Source of the DNA: Plasmodiophora brassicae
Taxonomy: Eukaryota; Endomyxa; Phytomyxea; Plasmodiophorida; Plasmodiophoridae
Assembly: GCA_039704465.1 (NCBI GenBank)
Contig: JASFAU010000002.1
Location: 930,001 to 994,000 of the forward strand
Length of the DNA: 64,000 nt
Reading direction: 5' to 3'
The notes under the pieces are model-generated. The model did no database searches. It was not told the DNA's origin and worked only from the letters and a program-made list of their open reading frames with translations. Below are positions 53,214-63,146 of the stretch, in pieces (the stretch's first letter is position 1; each line of letters begins with the position of its first letter). A program made the translations under genes and the position numbers.

Positions 53214-54302
53214 TCACCTGCTACTAGTGGTCGACGGCCAGGTCGCGTGCGCGTCGAACGGCCCCTTGCCGGTGTTGCTGGTTGGCGACTGGCGCATCTC
53301 CTTGATGCCGAGCTCGTACAGGCTGACCGGGAGGCGGCAGGCGAACGGCGCCAGGTACTCCCGGTCCGTGATGTGCCGGGACGTGATGCGCTCGACGAAC
53401 GCGCCGATGTCGTCTTCCATGTGGTACCGGGCGAGACGGCCGCGGACGTTGACGGCGATGTTCTTCATGGCCGATGACGATTCGTGCAGGTGCATGGCGT
53501 ACCGCATCAGGATGCGTCGGGTCCGTTCGATCCGCTCCTCTTCCATGCGCTGCAGGACCTCGAGCATACGCGGGCGGGCGTTGCCGGTGACCTCGCTGAG
53601 CCAGACGTTGGCGCGGTCGACCTCCTCCATGTACTTGACGACTTCGGCGCGCGCCCTGCCCACGATCTGCTCCTGCTTCCTCGCCGGCATGCTCTTGAAC
53701 TTGGGCCTCAGCATCGGCATGACGACCTCGTTGCATCGCAGCTGCTTCTTGACGATCAGCGTCTGCTGGTTGGCCAGCGGACGCGACAGGCGGTCGTTCT
53801 CCTTGACGATCAGGTCGAGCTTCTTGGCGCTGACCTGGTAGTGCCTCTGCATCGGGCCGACTAGTCGCAGCAGGCTGGACGACATGACCTTCGCCGAGGT
53901 TGCCCAGTTCCTGGACTCCTCGATCGTCTGCATCCAGACGTCGCGAATGTTCTGCATGCCGTCGACGTCGTTGTAGACGGCGAAGTTGACCATCTCCTTG
54001 TCGACGATCTTGGCCAGCTTGTTGGCGAACTCGTCCTGCAGGCGTGCGACCTCGTGGACGAAGACGGTGACGCGTTCGCTGAAGTCGATCCCGGTGCGCG
54101 CCTGCGTCATGACGGCGCGCAGGTCATGGACCATCTCCTTGGCGAACACGCCCGACGTCGCGGACGGCATCGTTATGCTGTCCGCCCCGGTGACCTGCGT
54201 GCGGGACTCACTCGTGGCCGTCCCGTCGTCATCGGTGTAGGTCGTCTCATCACACGCCGATTCGTCAAAGACGTCGTCGTTTGCTGTCAAACGCTGCCTC
54301 AT
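53214..54302 (-). CDS. F-BAR-like coiled-coil protein
   Basis: Intronless, 362 residues from ATG 54300-54302 (MRQRLTANDDVFDESACDET). After an acidic, Thr/Ser-rich lead, residues about 65-330 are a long helical domain: FAKEMVHDLRAVMTQARTGI, ERVTVFVHEVARLQDEFANK then LAKIVDKEMVNF, QRHYQVSAKKLDLIVKENDR, ARAEVVKYMEEVDRANVWLS and RMEEERIERTRRILMRYAMH. The order matches F-BAR domains (early E(R/K)......FA..L.K, later A(R/Q)..Y...V......W). No SH3 domain follows. It should bend or bind membranes as a dimer. The family call rests on pattern, so plain coiled coil is the alternative. Confidence 0.65.
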   Translation of the reverse strand: MRQRLTANDDVFDESACDETTYTDDDGTATSESRTQVTGADSITMPSATSGVFAKEMVHDLRAVMTQARTGIDFSERVTVFVHEVARLQDEFANKLAKIVDKEMVNFAVYNDVDGMQNIRDVWMQTIEESRNWATSAKVMSSSLLRLVGPMQRHYQVSAKKLDLIVKENDRLSRPLANQQTLIVKKQLRCNEVVMPMLRPKFKSMPARKQEQIVGRARAEVVKYMEEVDRANVWLSEVTGNARPRMLEVLQRMEEERIERTRRILMRYAMHLHESSSAMKNIAVNVRGRLARYHMEDDIGAFVERITSRHITDREYLAPFACRLPVSLYELGIKEMRQSPTSNTGKGPFDAHATWPSTTSSR

Positions 54303-54557
54303 ATCCCCTAATATATGCTTACGAGCGATAATGAGACGTGAAATGGCTCGGCCATCGTTGACCCAGCGGGCAATCGCTGCGGTCACGTGGCCAGGTCAAA
54401 TGAGTCAACCCAGCGGGCACCTTGCCGAACGTGACGCAGAGCACGGTGCACGAGGCAGCCGGCTGAGGCCACCAAGTCACGTTGATGCGCGCACAGCAGG
54501 GGCATACACACATAAACACGACGTATATATCTTATTGTGAGGACGGATGGACATAGG

Positions 54558-57543
54558 TCACGCGTGCTTCGTCAGCGTGCGGATCGCGGCAAACAGGGCG
54601 TCCTCTGGGAAGGTCTCCGACGACGGGGCACTGGAACGCCCGGCGATGTCGACGGTATACCGCGCGACGCTATCGGCGCCAGTGCGCTTTGCCGTTCGAA
54701 GCAGGACGATGCCGCGCGTGTCGTGCGTGACAGATTTGAGAATCGACTGCAACGGCGCAATCTGCTCGAGAGAAAAGACGGGCATTGCACGTAGTGATAG
54801 CGGCGGTTTCTGCCCCGCGTCTAACGCTCGTTGCTGACACGCAACGTCAGTGCAAACCGGGGGGAGAGATTACGGCGTTGTTCACCTTCAGGGGGTTAAT
54901 GAGCTCAACGCGAGCAATTTCTAAGCGAAGCTGGAGCGCCTCCGATACCAGGTGATGCCCTTCGAAAACAAGAACGTCCGTAATGAGGAACCTGTCGATC
55001 TTGTCTTGCGCGTCAACATCACACACAAGGTGGCCGCACGCTATCGTCTGGTCTACAAACCCGCCCTTCTTGCGACGAGGAAACTCCAGTTCCTGTACTC
55101 TGATAGGGGCGGACGACCGATCTGTACGAATTCGTTCGCGATTAGATGGCATTTCCGATAATCGAGAGGTAGCATTACCTAAAGGGAAAATGAAAGATCC
55201 TTCCGCCAGGATGAACAGAAACGATAACGGTGCTGCTGGCAGCCATGTCATGCAGTAGGACGATGCAGATATAACCGACAGGTCTGACTCGCGCAGCGCC
55301 GAACCTTGCAAACGCTGAGCGACCGTGTCGAATGGAGCATTCATCAAGTTGAATGCTGTCGAAAACTCATGAGAGGCGAAGGGCATCAGGCAATCCAGGC
55401 AACGCACCTATTTCCTCAAGACGATCTGCCATGGCAGGGCATTTCACCATATACGAACGTGATACGTTCGGAGAGGGCGACTCCCCAGACGAGACAGAAG
55501 ATGGGGTGGGTATCATTGGCGAACTGCTGGCTGGCGACATCTCCACAGGGGTTGTCGCCTCGGCTTGTCGGGGGCGCTTCCCGCGCACGCTACCAGAGCG
55601 CTCATCGCCTGGATGAAGGTAGTGCAGTACGGCCGCATCAGTGGTACCGCGCCCGTGGACGGGATTGTTTCCATGATGCGACGTCGGAATAGAGGCACCG
55701 CGGGTCCCATCGACATACTCGTCATGGATGAGCCTTGACGTCGGCGGCAACGGCTTCACGTTGAAGTCCGCCAAGAACTGATGAGCGACCTGGACCAATT
55801 GACACGGTTGTCAAACGCTTGCATCGTACTGCAAACGAGAGCTAGTCGGTACCTTCCAGCGGGCTCCTTGAAAGTCGTCCCTTTCCTGTTGGGACATCTT
55901 GTGGAAATGTGCGACGTTTGCGTCGATGGCCTCGATCTGGCCGTGACCAAACAAATCTCTCAGGCCACATCAAGAGCAGGACCGGACGCGCTTCGTACCT
56001 GGAACTTTTGGAAGTACAAAGCAGCGGACACTGCTTGATCAACGAAATCACTGGGGATGTGTTCATAATCCACAATGGCCAGGTCAACAGGGAACGAGCT
56101 CGGATCCGACACGAAGTGACAGAGCCGGTCCAGAAGTGTCGCTGGAGCCCCTCGGTAATCGCGCGCGACAACATATCTGGAGAGACTTGATCAGGCATTA
56201 TTCGGCCCAGTCTTGCAGTACGTCTTACAGTTCACCATTAGCAGGCCGCGATGTCATCGGTTTTACGACGTCAACGCTCCCGAAAAGTGCGGAAATGAGA
56301 TAGACCAGAGATATCGACTGCGATTCAAGTAGAGAGAAAACTTTGAAGATGAGGGTGCCTCCAAGGTTTAAGCATCCCAGTGCGCAGACGACTTCCGCGT
56401 AGATCAGCGGAAGTGACACTGTTTCCTGAAGCGCAGATGTGAGCACAGAGAAGTACGACTTTTGATACACGCACGGAGACCTCCTCGTTTGGCTGGGCGA
56501 TACTGTCCAGACTGCCATCGGCTGTGACAATATCAACGAGGCTCTCTTCATTCGCGCCGACTCTTCTCCATATATCACGAATATTATTGATGTCCATCAT
56601 TTGACCAGTATCATCGGCACCAAACAGCCAGTGTTGCCTGAGCACCCACGTTAAGCCCTGGCGTAATCAGTGCCAATTCGTGCTGAACATGCCTGGTCTT
56701 TTTGATGAACTTATCATCACGAACCATCCACACGTTCTCGTTGGCATCATGATATGGATTGAGCGATGATGCGTACCAGTTGAAGACCACATCGGGAAAT
56801 TGTGTCCGCACGTAGTGATTCAGTGCACAGACAAACGCGCCTGGTGCCTCACATAGATGAAGAGATCGGATCTGTCCACGGCGGACAGCAGTAGACGGAA
56901 TGGAATCGGGGAACTGGGCAACAATCTCGAACAACTTTGTCCAGGCATTCGTTCCCATTTCGATATGAGCCGCCTGCCGCAACTGGCGTACAACTAATCC
57001 GGAAGGATTTAGTGCAGCGGTATGTTGCGACCAGCTATCCCGGCCAAACTATTATCAGGTGCAAGAAGATAAGTTCGACTGACATAACAGAACAGACAAT
57101 TGTGACCTGACCTTGGCAACCAGAGGATCGAGCTGATTCTTGGTGGCACACAAGTCTGATTTAGCTTGATCAAGTTCGTCCATATGCCGAGACTTGACGC
57201 TCATGATCCAACTTGGATCGAGGGCGGCACCCACGCTCGATGGCAGAGGTACCCGTTTCTTAAACAGACTTCCGTCGCTGTCAAATATGTGCATGGCCTT
57301 CTCAAGTGATGGCAACAGACCAGAATCTGGAGAGCACAGTATCAGTGATATATATCGCTTGAGACGTGTAACACAATTGACTAAGGTATTACCGCGAGGT
57401 CGTTTGGGAATCCCAGAAAGTGAAACAGACGCGGATTGAAGAGACTTCGGGAACGACAACGTTTCGTACGGGTTTGACGATATGGTCTCCCCATGGACGT
57501 CGGGACGTGGAGCAGTCGTCTCAGCAGTAACGGCAATCTTCAT
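54558..57543 (-). CDS. Cap-specific mRNA 2'-O-methyltransferase (CMTR type) with degenerate guanylyltransferase-like domain
   Basis: The start is ATG 57541-57543. A 63-nt intron joins DPLVAK to FGRDSWSQHTAALNPSG. The RrmJ-type domain has RSLHLCEAPGAFVCALNHYV, WYASSLNPYHDANENVW, IVTADGSLDS (Asp), GGTLIFKVFSLLES (Lys) and VKPMTSRPANGE, then a 52-nt intron and LYVVARDYRGAPATLL. More exons (KMSQQERDDFQGARWK; VAHQFLADFNVKPLP) and a low-complexity linker lead to a guanylyltransferase-like part: FLFILAEGSFIFPLDRSS, VQELEFPRRKKGGF, RFLITDVLVFEGHHLVS, and after a 52-nt intron PLSLRAMPVFSLEQI and HDTRGIVLL, stop 54558. The KxDG lysine motif is not found, so this part is probably non-catalytic, as in CMTR1. 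The intron after TRH (about 56.66 kb) is not exactly placed. Confidence 0.85.
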
Positions 57544-57615
57544 CCGCTTTGGACGATGCTTTGGCGGGTGAGCACTCGCTTTCGTTTTCTGATTCTGTTT
57601 GGGCAACCCCTGTAA

Positions 57616-57984
57616 CTATGACGAAATAGTGCTCCGAGCATCATTGCATGCCTGGGACTGAAGCGCTTTTGCAACCTCCTCAATGGACGGCTTCGATGCG
57701 GTCGTGGAGACAGGCGCGACCCTTACAACAGGCTGCGGAGACGCCTGCAACGTCTGTCAGCGCTAGTACTTGCAGATCGGGACGTGGCGTACCGCATTAG
57801 CAGGTTGTCGTGCGCGCGCTCGAGCATATGCGGCGAGCAGGGCAACCTCCTCGACCCATAGGTCAGGGGCTGCAGTCCCACCCGCTACGCCCTTCTTGGC
57901 GTCCGTCATGCGAACACCACGCACTATCTGTCGGGTCTTCGCCGCGCGCATCGATGACGGCCGACGGGGCGTGCTCCGGTGCAT
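57616..57984 (-). CDS. Small hypothetical protein, two exons
   Basis: From ATG 57982-57984 (MHRSTPRRPSSMRAAK) or the in-frame ATG at 57907-57909 (MTDAKKGVAGGTAAPDLW), exon 1 runs VEEVALLAAYARARARQPAN. A 48-nt intron (gtacgc donor, GCTGAC branch) joins in phase 0 to ASPQPVVRVAPVSTTASKPS, IEEVAKALQSQACNDARSTI and stop at 57616. It is Ala-rich and helical at both ends. No family recognised. It lies 73 bp upstream of the cap methyltransferase start and could be a 5' exon of that gene instead. Confidence 0.5.
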
Positions 57985-58573
57985 GACTGGCCGACGAACA
58001 TTGCAGAGTACCTGTATGAGACGGCGGCAAGGACGGAAATACGAATGAGGCCGTCTTGACTCGAGAGGGGACGGAAGGGGGATTCAACCGTTGCCGTACG
58101 CCAAGGCAGGGGGAGAGCTGTTGCTGACGCTGACAACCGCAGTAGTAGTATGGGGTATTGTTGTTGCACAAACCCATGGGCAATGGGTTGCAATCTGTCC
58201 TGGTACGATGGCGCGCGAAGCCAACGTCTTGTTCTTCATATGCATATCTGTTGGCCCCTGGTTCACCGCACGATCGCGTGTCCCCGATGTCTTGCGCATT
58301 GTTACATTGCGAAACTGCCATGTGCTCATCGCGTGCGTTAAGAATTCACTCTGGTAGCGGTGATCGGCGTAACCCTGTTGTGCTTACGCCAGCATAGTGA
58401 TGAGCGCTCGGCATCACAGCTATAATGACAGTCAATTCTTCTGGTTCCGCATTGTAATTGTTGGCAGGTTGAAGCGCGTTTGAACAGGGTCGTGCAGTTC
58501 CATCGACTAGACACACTTGCTATCCGACAGATTCAGAGCGTCAAGTGCCCTTTACAACGGTTACTTGGGACTC
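57985..58573. other. Intergenic region, no confident gene
   Basis: A hydrophobic plus-strand frame (about 58091-58357) begins without ATG and has weak bias. Minus-strand frames are Ser/Pro-rich and unconvincing. No repeat or RNA gene recognised. Confidence 0.35.
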
Positions 58574-58948
58574 TTAATCTGTTGGGAAGCGAGTGTGCTT
58601 AGTACATAATGTACAGTTGGAAATCAAACGGCTCCAACCTGGGCCTGGTAGAGAATTACTTCTATTGTTCTTACAATCGGCGATCGCCTTTCTGACCGCA
58701 GCCATGGCGTCGTCTGTGCTGCGTCCCAGGGACGGCTCATCAGCACGGGAGGCCAGCAATGTATAACATGGGCCTATGACAGAGAAACAGTGGGGACTGC
58801 ACGTGACGTCAAGGTCGTCGGCATGCCTGCGAGATGGTCCCTTGGTGCGTTTCGAAAATCGAAATGGCTGTTGCGCCAAAAACCGAGGTGGAGTACGACT
58901 GCGATCCGCCGATCCCGCCGCGAAAAGGGCCACGCCGTCCTCTGTCAT
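58574..58948 (-). CDS. Hypothetical protein
   Basis: ATG 58946-58948 opens MTEDGVALFAAGSADRSRTP, RFLAQQPFRFSKRTKGPSRR, then LLASRADEPSLGRSTDD and AMAAVRKAIADCKNNRS. Moderate coding bias over the first 80 codons. The last 25 codons look non-coding, so the true end is probably spliced. It is divergent from the gene starting at 58984, with only 35 bp between start codons, suggesting a shared promoter. Function unknown. Confidence 0.4.
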   Translation of the reverse strand: MTEDGVALFAAGSADRSRTPPRFLAQQPFRFSKRTKGPSRRHADDLDVTCSPHCFSVIGPCYTLLASRADEPSLGRSTDDAMAAVRKAIADCKNNRSNSLPGPGWSRLISNCTLCTKHTRFPTD

Positions 58949-58983
58949 CCACAGCAGCTTCAGCGTGACACTGTGCGGCTGTC

Positions 58984-59860
58984 ATGACGAGAGTATGGGA
59001 CGTATACAGGAGCGCGATGCTGACACAGCGGAAGTTGCGATACCGACCTCATGCAGCGCCGTCTCTCGCCGGCCGGGAGATGCCGCTGGATGTGTTGCTG
59101 GGATCGAGCGACACCGCGATCACCAACTATATTGACAAACATCGGGAGGAGGACGAGCGAATGAGATCCATAAAGGAAGCCAGACGCCTTGCCGAAATGG
59201 AAAGAAAGGTAAGCCGTTCGAGTTATCCCGAGCGAGTCTATCGGCCGACTCAAAAACGCAAACGGCTTTCGCAGACTAAGTTGAAGAGGACGCCAGGCGT
59301 GCTCTTGCATACCCAGATTCTCTGCAATACGGGCACCAGGTCAAGCACCTGTATACATACTTATGATGCTATGGGGGTCGCCTAAGTGCTGCTGGATCTT
59401 CAGGCGCCACCTGTTACCGGAAACGAAAGACGATTGCAACATGATCGTCCTGCGTACCAGGAACAGGAACGACTACGGAATCGTCGTTGAAGTCCTCGAC
59501 AAGTTGATTCTTCACGCTGCGTTGCAACTGACCGGTTCTCCTTTCGGGCCAGAACGCGACGAAGACATGTCGTACAAAGCGTTTCTCCGCTGGCTAGATG
59601 CTTCGGCTTGCCTGGTCAGCGGCGTCACTAATCGCAACCGGACTGGACAGGCCGCCTTGTGTCAACTAACCCAGGAGCAGGCCAACGAGATCGCGTTTCG
59701 CAAATGGCGCATTCCCCAGTGGGCGTCTAGCATTGACGCTGCGAGGTACAGGGGCCCAGTCGCCAAAGTCCTCTGGCTGAGAGGCACCAACCGCAACGAA
59801 GCCCACATGTTCAACGCGCCCATCGACGTATTCGGCCGTATCAAAGTACACGTCCCGTAA
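58984..59860 (+). CDS. Hypothetical basic protein, two exons
   Basis: ATG 58984 gives MTRVWDVYRSAMLTQRKLRY, REMPLDVLLGSSDTAITNYI, a charged helix DKHREEDERMRSIKEARRLA, and RPTQKRKRLSQTKLKRTPG, which is nuclear-signal-like. A 64-nt intron (59340-59403) joins NTGTR to RHLLPETKDDCNMIVLRTRN. The second part has GIVVEVLDKLILHAALQLTG, MSYKAFLRWLDASACLVSG, LCQLTQEQANEIAFRKWRIP, WASSIDAARYRGPVAKVLWL and stop 59860. Third positions in exon 2 are strongly G/C. No family recognised. A start codon pair 35 bp from the minus-strand gene suggests divergent transcription. Confidence 0.6.
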
Positions 59861-59910
59861 CGCCGTCTGCTTGCGCCAAACCGAGCCTCGTTGTATTCAT
59901 AGCGGCCGCA

Positions 59911-62019
59911 ATGTCCGTCGTCGTCGACGACGTTGCCTTGTGCAGCTGGCGCTCACAACACCTCGTCAGGCTCTCTGTCGCCGAGGGATCCGGCCTCTCC
60001 ATATCGATCGACGATGGGCCCGGTCGCTGTCTGCCCATATCAGAGATACGCCTGGTCCCAATCGGTATCATCACTGCCAGGAGGTGCATGGACACACAGA
60101 CGGGTCTCTCGTCTCTCGTCGCAGTGCTACGATGTTCCGCTCCCGATGCCACCCACCACATTGTGGTCGTGTCCGTTCCCGACCCGCTCCAAGACGACGT
60201 CGTAGCCCATGTCCAGCATGCGTTCCCCGATGCCGATAAAGCGGCCAGGTTGACGCTCGCCGATGGCCCATTGCTGCTGGCAGCCACCGGATCCACCCTC
60301 GTCTTCATCCAGCGTTCCGACCATGGCGAATATGCCGCTCTGCCAGTTTCGTTACCGTCCCCGGCGACGACCACTGTCCCGACCGGCAACGGGGTTGAAG
60401 TGGCCACCATGTGTGGCCGGTTCGTCAACGTTTCGGGCACGCCTCTCGCGCTGAACTCATCGACGTCGATACCGAGCGCGTTCACTGCACCTGCGACGTG
60501 TATGGCGCACCATGGCCCGTCGGACACGTTTGTTGTCGGCAGCGGCGACGCTGTCGTCAGTCTCGTACGCCGGGGCATAATCGCCCACCGTCGTCCTAGT
60601 CTCCCATCGGCTCCATCTGCCATTCACACGACGTTGCACCATTGCGTTGTATCGTTATCCTGCCGATCTGCCGTTGTCGTTTGCTCGATTGCCGACCTGG
60701 CTCTTGTGCGGATCATCGAGAACGCGGCCTGGGCGATCCCAGTCAGTGAGTCGCTGCTAGCGACATCGTCTGGCCAGCGAGTTCAGCTAGGCGGTGCAGA
60801 GTGCGGCGACGCGCCGACCCGTCTCGGTGCTGTCGCGATTGCGCTTCGTGATCGGGTCACTGCTGGGTGTGCCGAGCTTGAACGCGTCGAGGGCATTCAC
60901 CAGTACAAGGAGCACCTTCTGGCTCACATGGAGCGACTGCTCAGCGGCGATGGCGCCTCCGTGTTTCCATCCAGTGACGTGTTCGGCATGAGCGTTCCTC
61001 GACTTGTACCCGTCCTGGAACGAAGCCCAGAGAAGGCACCCGAATCCGCTACTGCTGGCGTCAAAGGGGTCAGCATTCCCCTGTTCCCTGTATCGTCCGT
61101 TCGCACTGCTCGCGATGGGGCCGACTTTCATTGCGAAGTCGACGTTCGCATCAAGGATCGCTCCGATGAAGTTGCTGACGTGTGCCTGATTGTCCTCGGG
61201 GACGATGGCATCGTTGTCAGCTCTGTATCCCCCACCGCTGACACGTCGCGCTCTGGCGATACGCTGTCATTGCATGCAGTGGTTCGCTTGGACGACCTGC
61301 CTGATTACGTAGGATCCACGAAGGCAAGCCTGGCGGTGTCTTGGCGTGGTTGTCAAGCGCCACTGTTCATCGATACGGTGTCGATCGATCGATGGGCGAC
61401 GCCGTCAGATATCAGACATCGTCACTCTCGAAGCAAGTCGCCTGTTGCGGCTCCACAATATGGCGTTGTCGCCAGTTTCTGTTTGAAGTGCCCCGACGTG
61501 TCCCAGGTCCTGTCACCGCCCGTCGGAATGACACGGTTCGAAGATGCCCGGACGGTTGGTCGACATCCGAAGTTGGTCGGGTCGGAGCAAGCGTCATGGC
61601 GATCAATGGACGACTTGGTGGAAATGCTGGTCACCTGCTGTGGTGCCGATGCCCAGGTCGTGGTACAAGGGCACTCCAGGGCGCGTGTTGCCGATTGCAC
61701 GAACGCGTTGCTGCAAGCAGTCGATGGCCCTGTCGACCTGTCGCCCGACTGGACGATCCTGCTACCGCTTGTCGGGCAGTTTGTGGCGGCGCTGGGTGAC
61801 GAGATTAGTATCGCCGCCGATTTGGTCACCGGTGAGGTGCAGACGCTGATGGAGCAAGGCGGCATCCACGCGTCCAGTGCCGACATTCGCAAGGCGATCA
61901 CGAGATACACGCTTCGCTCCAGGAAGCTCGCCGACGCGCAAATAATGACCGATAACCTCGCTGGGCGCATCCTGACGTACTTCACAGAAGCGCAGCGGGA
62001 CGAGAGATTGCCTGTATAA
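59911..62019 (+). CDS. 702-residue protein of unknown function, beta-propeller-like N-terminus
   Basis: Intronless from ATG 59911 (MSVVVDDVALCSWRSQHLVR) to stop 62019. Residues 1-270 are short beta-strand runs (SLVAVLRCSAPDATHHIVVV, GPLLLAATGSTLVFIQRSD, VVSLSCRSAVVVCSIADLAL), as in a propeller of low WD content. Residues about 290-350 are helical (RDRVTAGCAELERVEGIHQY). A second strand-rich part is 370-480, and a helical C-terminus has SADIRKAITRYTLRSRKLAD. The architecture of propeller, helix, strands, helix recalls scaffold proteins such as FANCB/FAAP100 or coat subunits. I have no motif to choose between them. The stop codon is 4 bp from the stop of the opposite NF-YA gene. Confidence 0.7.
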   Translation: MSVVVDDVALCSWRSQHLVRLSVAEGSGLSISIDDGPGRCLPISEIRLVPIGIITARRCMDTQTGLSSLVAVLRCSAPDATHHIVVVSVPDPLQDDVVAHVQHAFPDADKAARLTLADGPLLLAATGSTLVFIQRSDHGEYAALPVSLPSPATTTVPTGNGVEVATMCGRFVNVSGTPLALNSSTSIPSAFTAPATCMAHHGPSDTFVVGSGDAVVSLVRRGIIAHRRPSLPSAPSAIHTTLHHCVVSLSCRSAVVVCSIADLALVRIIENAAWAIPVSESLLATSSGQRVQLGGAECGDAPTRLGAVAIALRDRVTAGCAELERVEGIHQYKEHLLAHMERLLSGDGASVFPSSDVFGMSVPRLVPVLERSPEKAPESATAGVKGVSIPLFPVSSVRTARDGADFHCEVDVRIKDRSDEVADVCLIVLGDDGIVVSSVSPTADTSRSGDTLSLHAVVRLDDLPDYVGSTKASLAVSWRGCQAPLFIDTVSIDRWATPSDIRHRHSRSKSPVAAPQYGVVASFCLKCPDVSQVLSPPVGMTRFEDARTVGRHPKLVGSEQASWRSMDDLVEMLVTCCGADAQVVVQGHSRARVADCTNALLQAVDGPVDLSPDWTILLPLVGQFVAALGDEISIAADLVTGEVQTLMEQGGIHASSADIRKAITRYTLRSRKLADAQIMTDNLAGRILTYFTEAQRDERLPV

Positions 62020-62023
62020 ATTA

Positions 62024-62520
62024 TTAGCGCTCGTCGGGAGGATATCGGACATTGTCAGGCGTCAAGGCACTCTCATCGGCACATGCCGGTGACGGTAGCA
62101 ACGGCGGGAGGTCGCCCAGCTCGTCTTGGCGCAGGAATCGCCCTTTCCTTCCAGCCCCGACACGCGCCCGGTTGCGCCGTTTGGCGAACTCGCTTCGTAC
62201 CTCACTCCTGGTTACCCCGTTGCGACCCCGTCAGCGACAATACGTCATCACCTCAAGTATGCAAATGGGCGTACTTGTCTTTGACAATGACGTACTTCTC
62301 ATTCCATCGTCTTCGCTGTTCTCTTCGTTTAAGAATGCGTTCATCTACGCCGCCCGTCAGACACCCAGTTGCAGACTACAGCTGGACGTCACGAACATTG
62401 CTTCCGGTTGACAATGACATCCCCAGCCCCGCTGTCGCCGGTCGCCAGCACCGATATAAGAGAGACGCATTCGTCCCCTTCAAACGGCAGTGGCGCGGCG
62501 CCGGTCCGCTGGGAATCCAT
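62024..62520 (-). CDS. NF-YA/HAP2, CCAAT-binding factor subunit A
   Basis: The start is ATG 62518-62520 (MDSQRTGAAPLPFEGDECVS). Three exons. A 52-nt intron joins VIVNRKQ to YERILKRREQRRRWNEKYVI, the A1 helix that binds the NF-YB/NF-YC dimer (V(N)(A/R)KQY.RILKRR). An intron of about 70 nt (gtacgc donor) joins VKDK to SEVRSEFAKRRNRARVGAG, RKGRFLRQDE. This matches the A2 DNA-contact segment and the GRF end of the family, though the usual His residues of the contact segment (RHRHAM) are replaced by Lys/Arg/Asn. A short Pro-rich tail ends at 62024. It should be a nuclear CCAAT-binding regulator; the altered A2 may change specificity. Confidence 0.78.
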
Positions 62521-62830
62521 CGTCAAGTGCCCACGCGGACTTCAATTCCTCTGACACGCCGACGCGGACGACCCCACGAACCCGACGCTGGCCTGGCATC
62601 CAAAACTGCGCGCCCCAACGTCCCACCAATGCTAGGACCGGTAGTCGTACCTGTCGTTTTCTAGCGTGTGGTCTCGTACGCACCGGGCCCTAGACACAGT
62701 AGGTTCGTCGGCCTGTGGACGTTTACAAGTACGACCGGTCGCCACGACAAGCCGAATGACGATGCGGTCGTCGCCGAAGGTTAGGCCGTTAGGTACTGTA
62801 GGTAGCTGTCCCAGTCCGCGGAGTAGCGCG

Positions 62831-63094
62831 ATGTCGGGTACGCCGCCAACGCGTTCGGCGTGCCTGGCGCTGTACAAGAACGTCAGACGAGCCGGCCTAC
62901 AGTTCAAGGATTTCAACTTCCGCGAATACGTCGTCCGTCGTGCCCGGGAGCGATTTGAAGCGGGGCGCGCGGCGACCGGCGCCGATGCCGCGCGGTTGTA
63001 CGAGAAGGGCATCGAGGACCTGCAGGTCGTCAGGCGGCAGAGCACGTTGAACCGGATGTACGCCCATGGCAGGAATGTCGCGGAAACCATGTAA
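62831..63094 (+). CDS. LYRM4: LYR-motif protein LYRM4/ISD11
   Basis: Intronless, 87 residues, ATG 62831: MSGTPPTRSACLALYKNVRR, then FKDFNFREYVVRRARERFEA, DAARLYEKGIEDLQVVRRQS and TLNRMYAHGRNVAETM. LYK replaces LYR, then F..YN(F/Y)R.Y..RR.R..F and L.V(I/V)RRQ...(R/Q)(M/L)Y are the ISD11 signature. It stabilises the cysteine desulfurase NFS1 with acyl carrier protein in mitochondrial Fe-S cluster assembly. The length matches the family. The 310 bp upstream (62521-62830) shows no other gene and lies between divergent NF-YA and this gene. Confidence 0.88.
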   Translation: MSGTPPTRSACLALYKNVRRAGLQFKDFNFREYVVRRARERFEAGRAATGADAARLYEKGIEDLQVVRRQSTLNRMYAHGRNVAETM

Positions 63095-63146
63095 CAGTTT
63101 GAAACATACAACCACCCAGTGAACTCGTCGAAGTCCCTGTGTCCGT

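Noticed and set aside
59363..59490. Alternative ending of the gene at 58984 through a frame giving NERRLQHDRPAYQEQERLRN
   Set aside because: Third positions in that frame are A/T-rich, while the frame used (RHLLPETKDD...) stays G/C-rich to 59860 and the splice phase agrees.
59666..59851. Minus-strand frame MYFDTAEYVDGRVEHVGFVA
   Set aside because: The plus-strand frame over the same bases has much stronger third-position bias and belongs to a longer gene.
62414..62635. Plus-strand frame with an internal TGA (62552-62554) and high third-position G/C on both sides, considered as a selenoprotein
   Set aside because: The minus strand over the same bases is the first exon of NF-YA, which fully explains the bias. 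No SECIS-like structure was seen.
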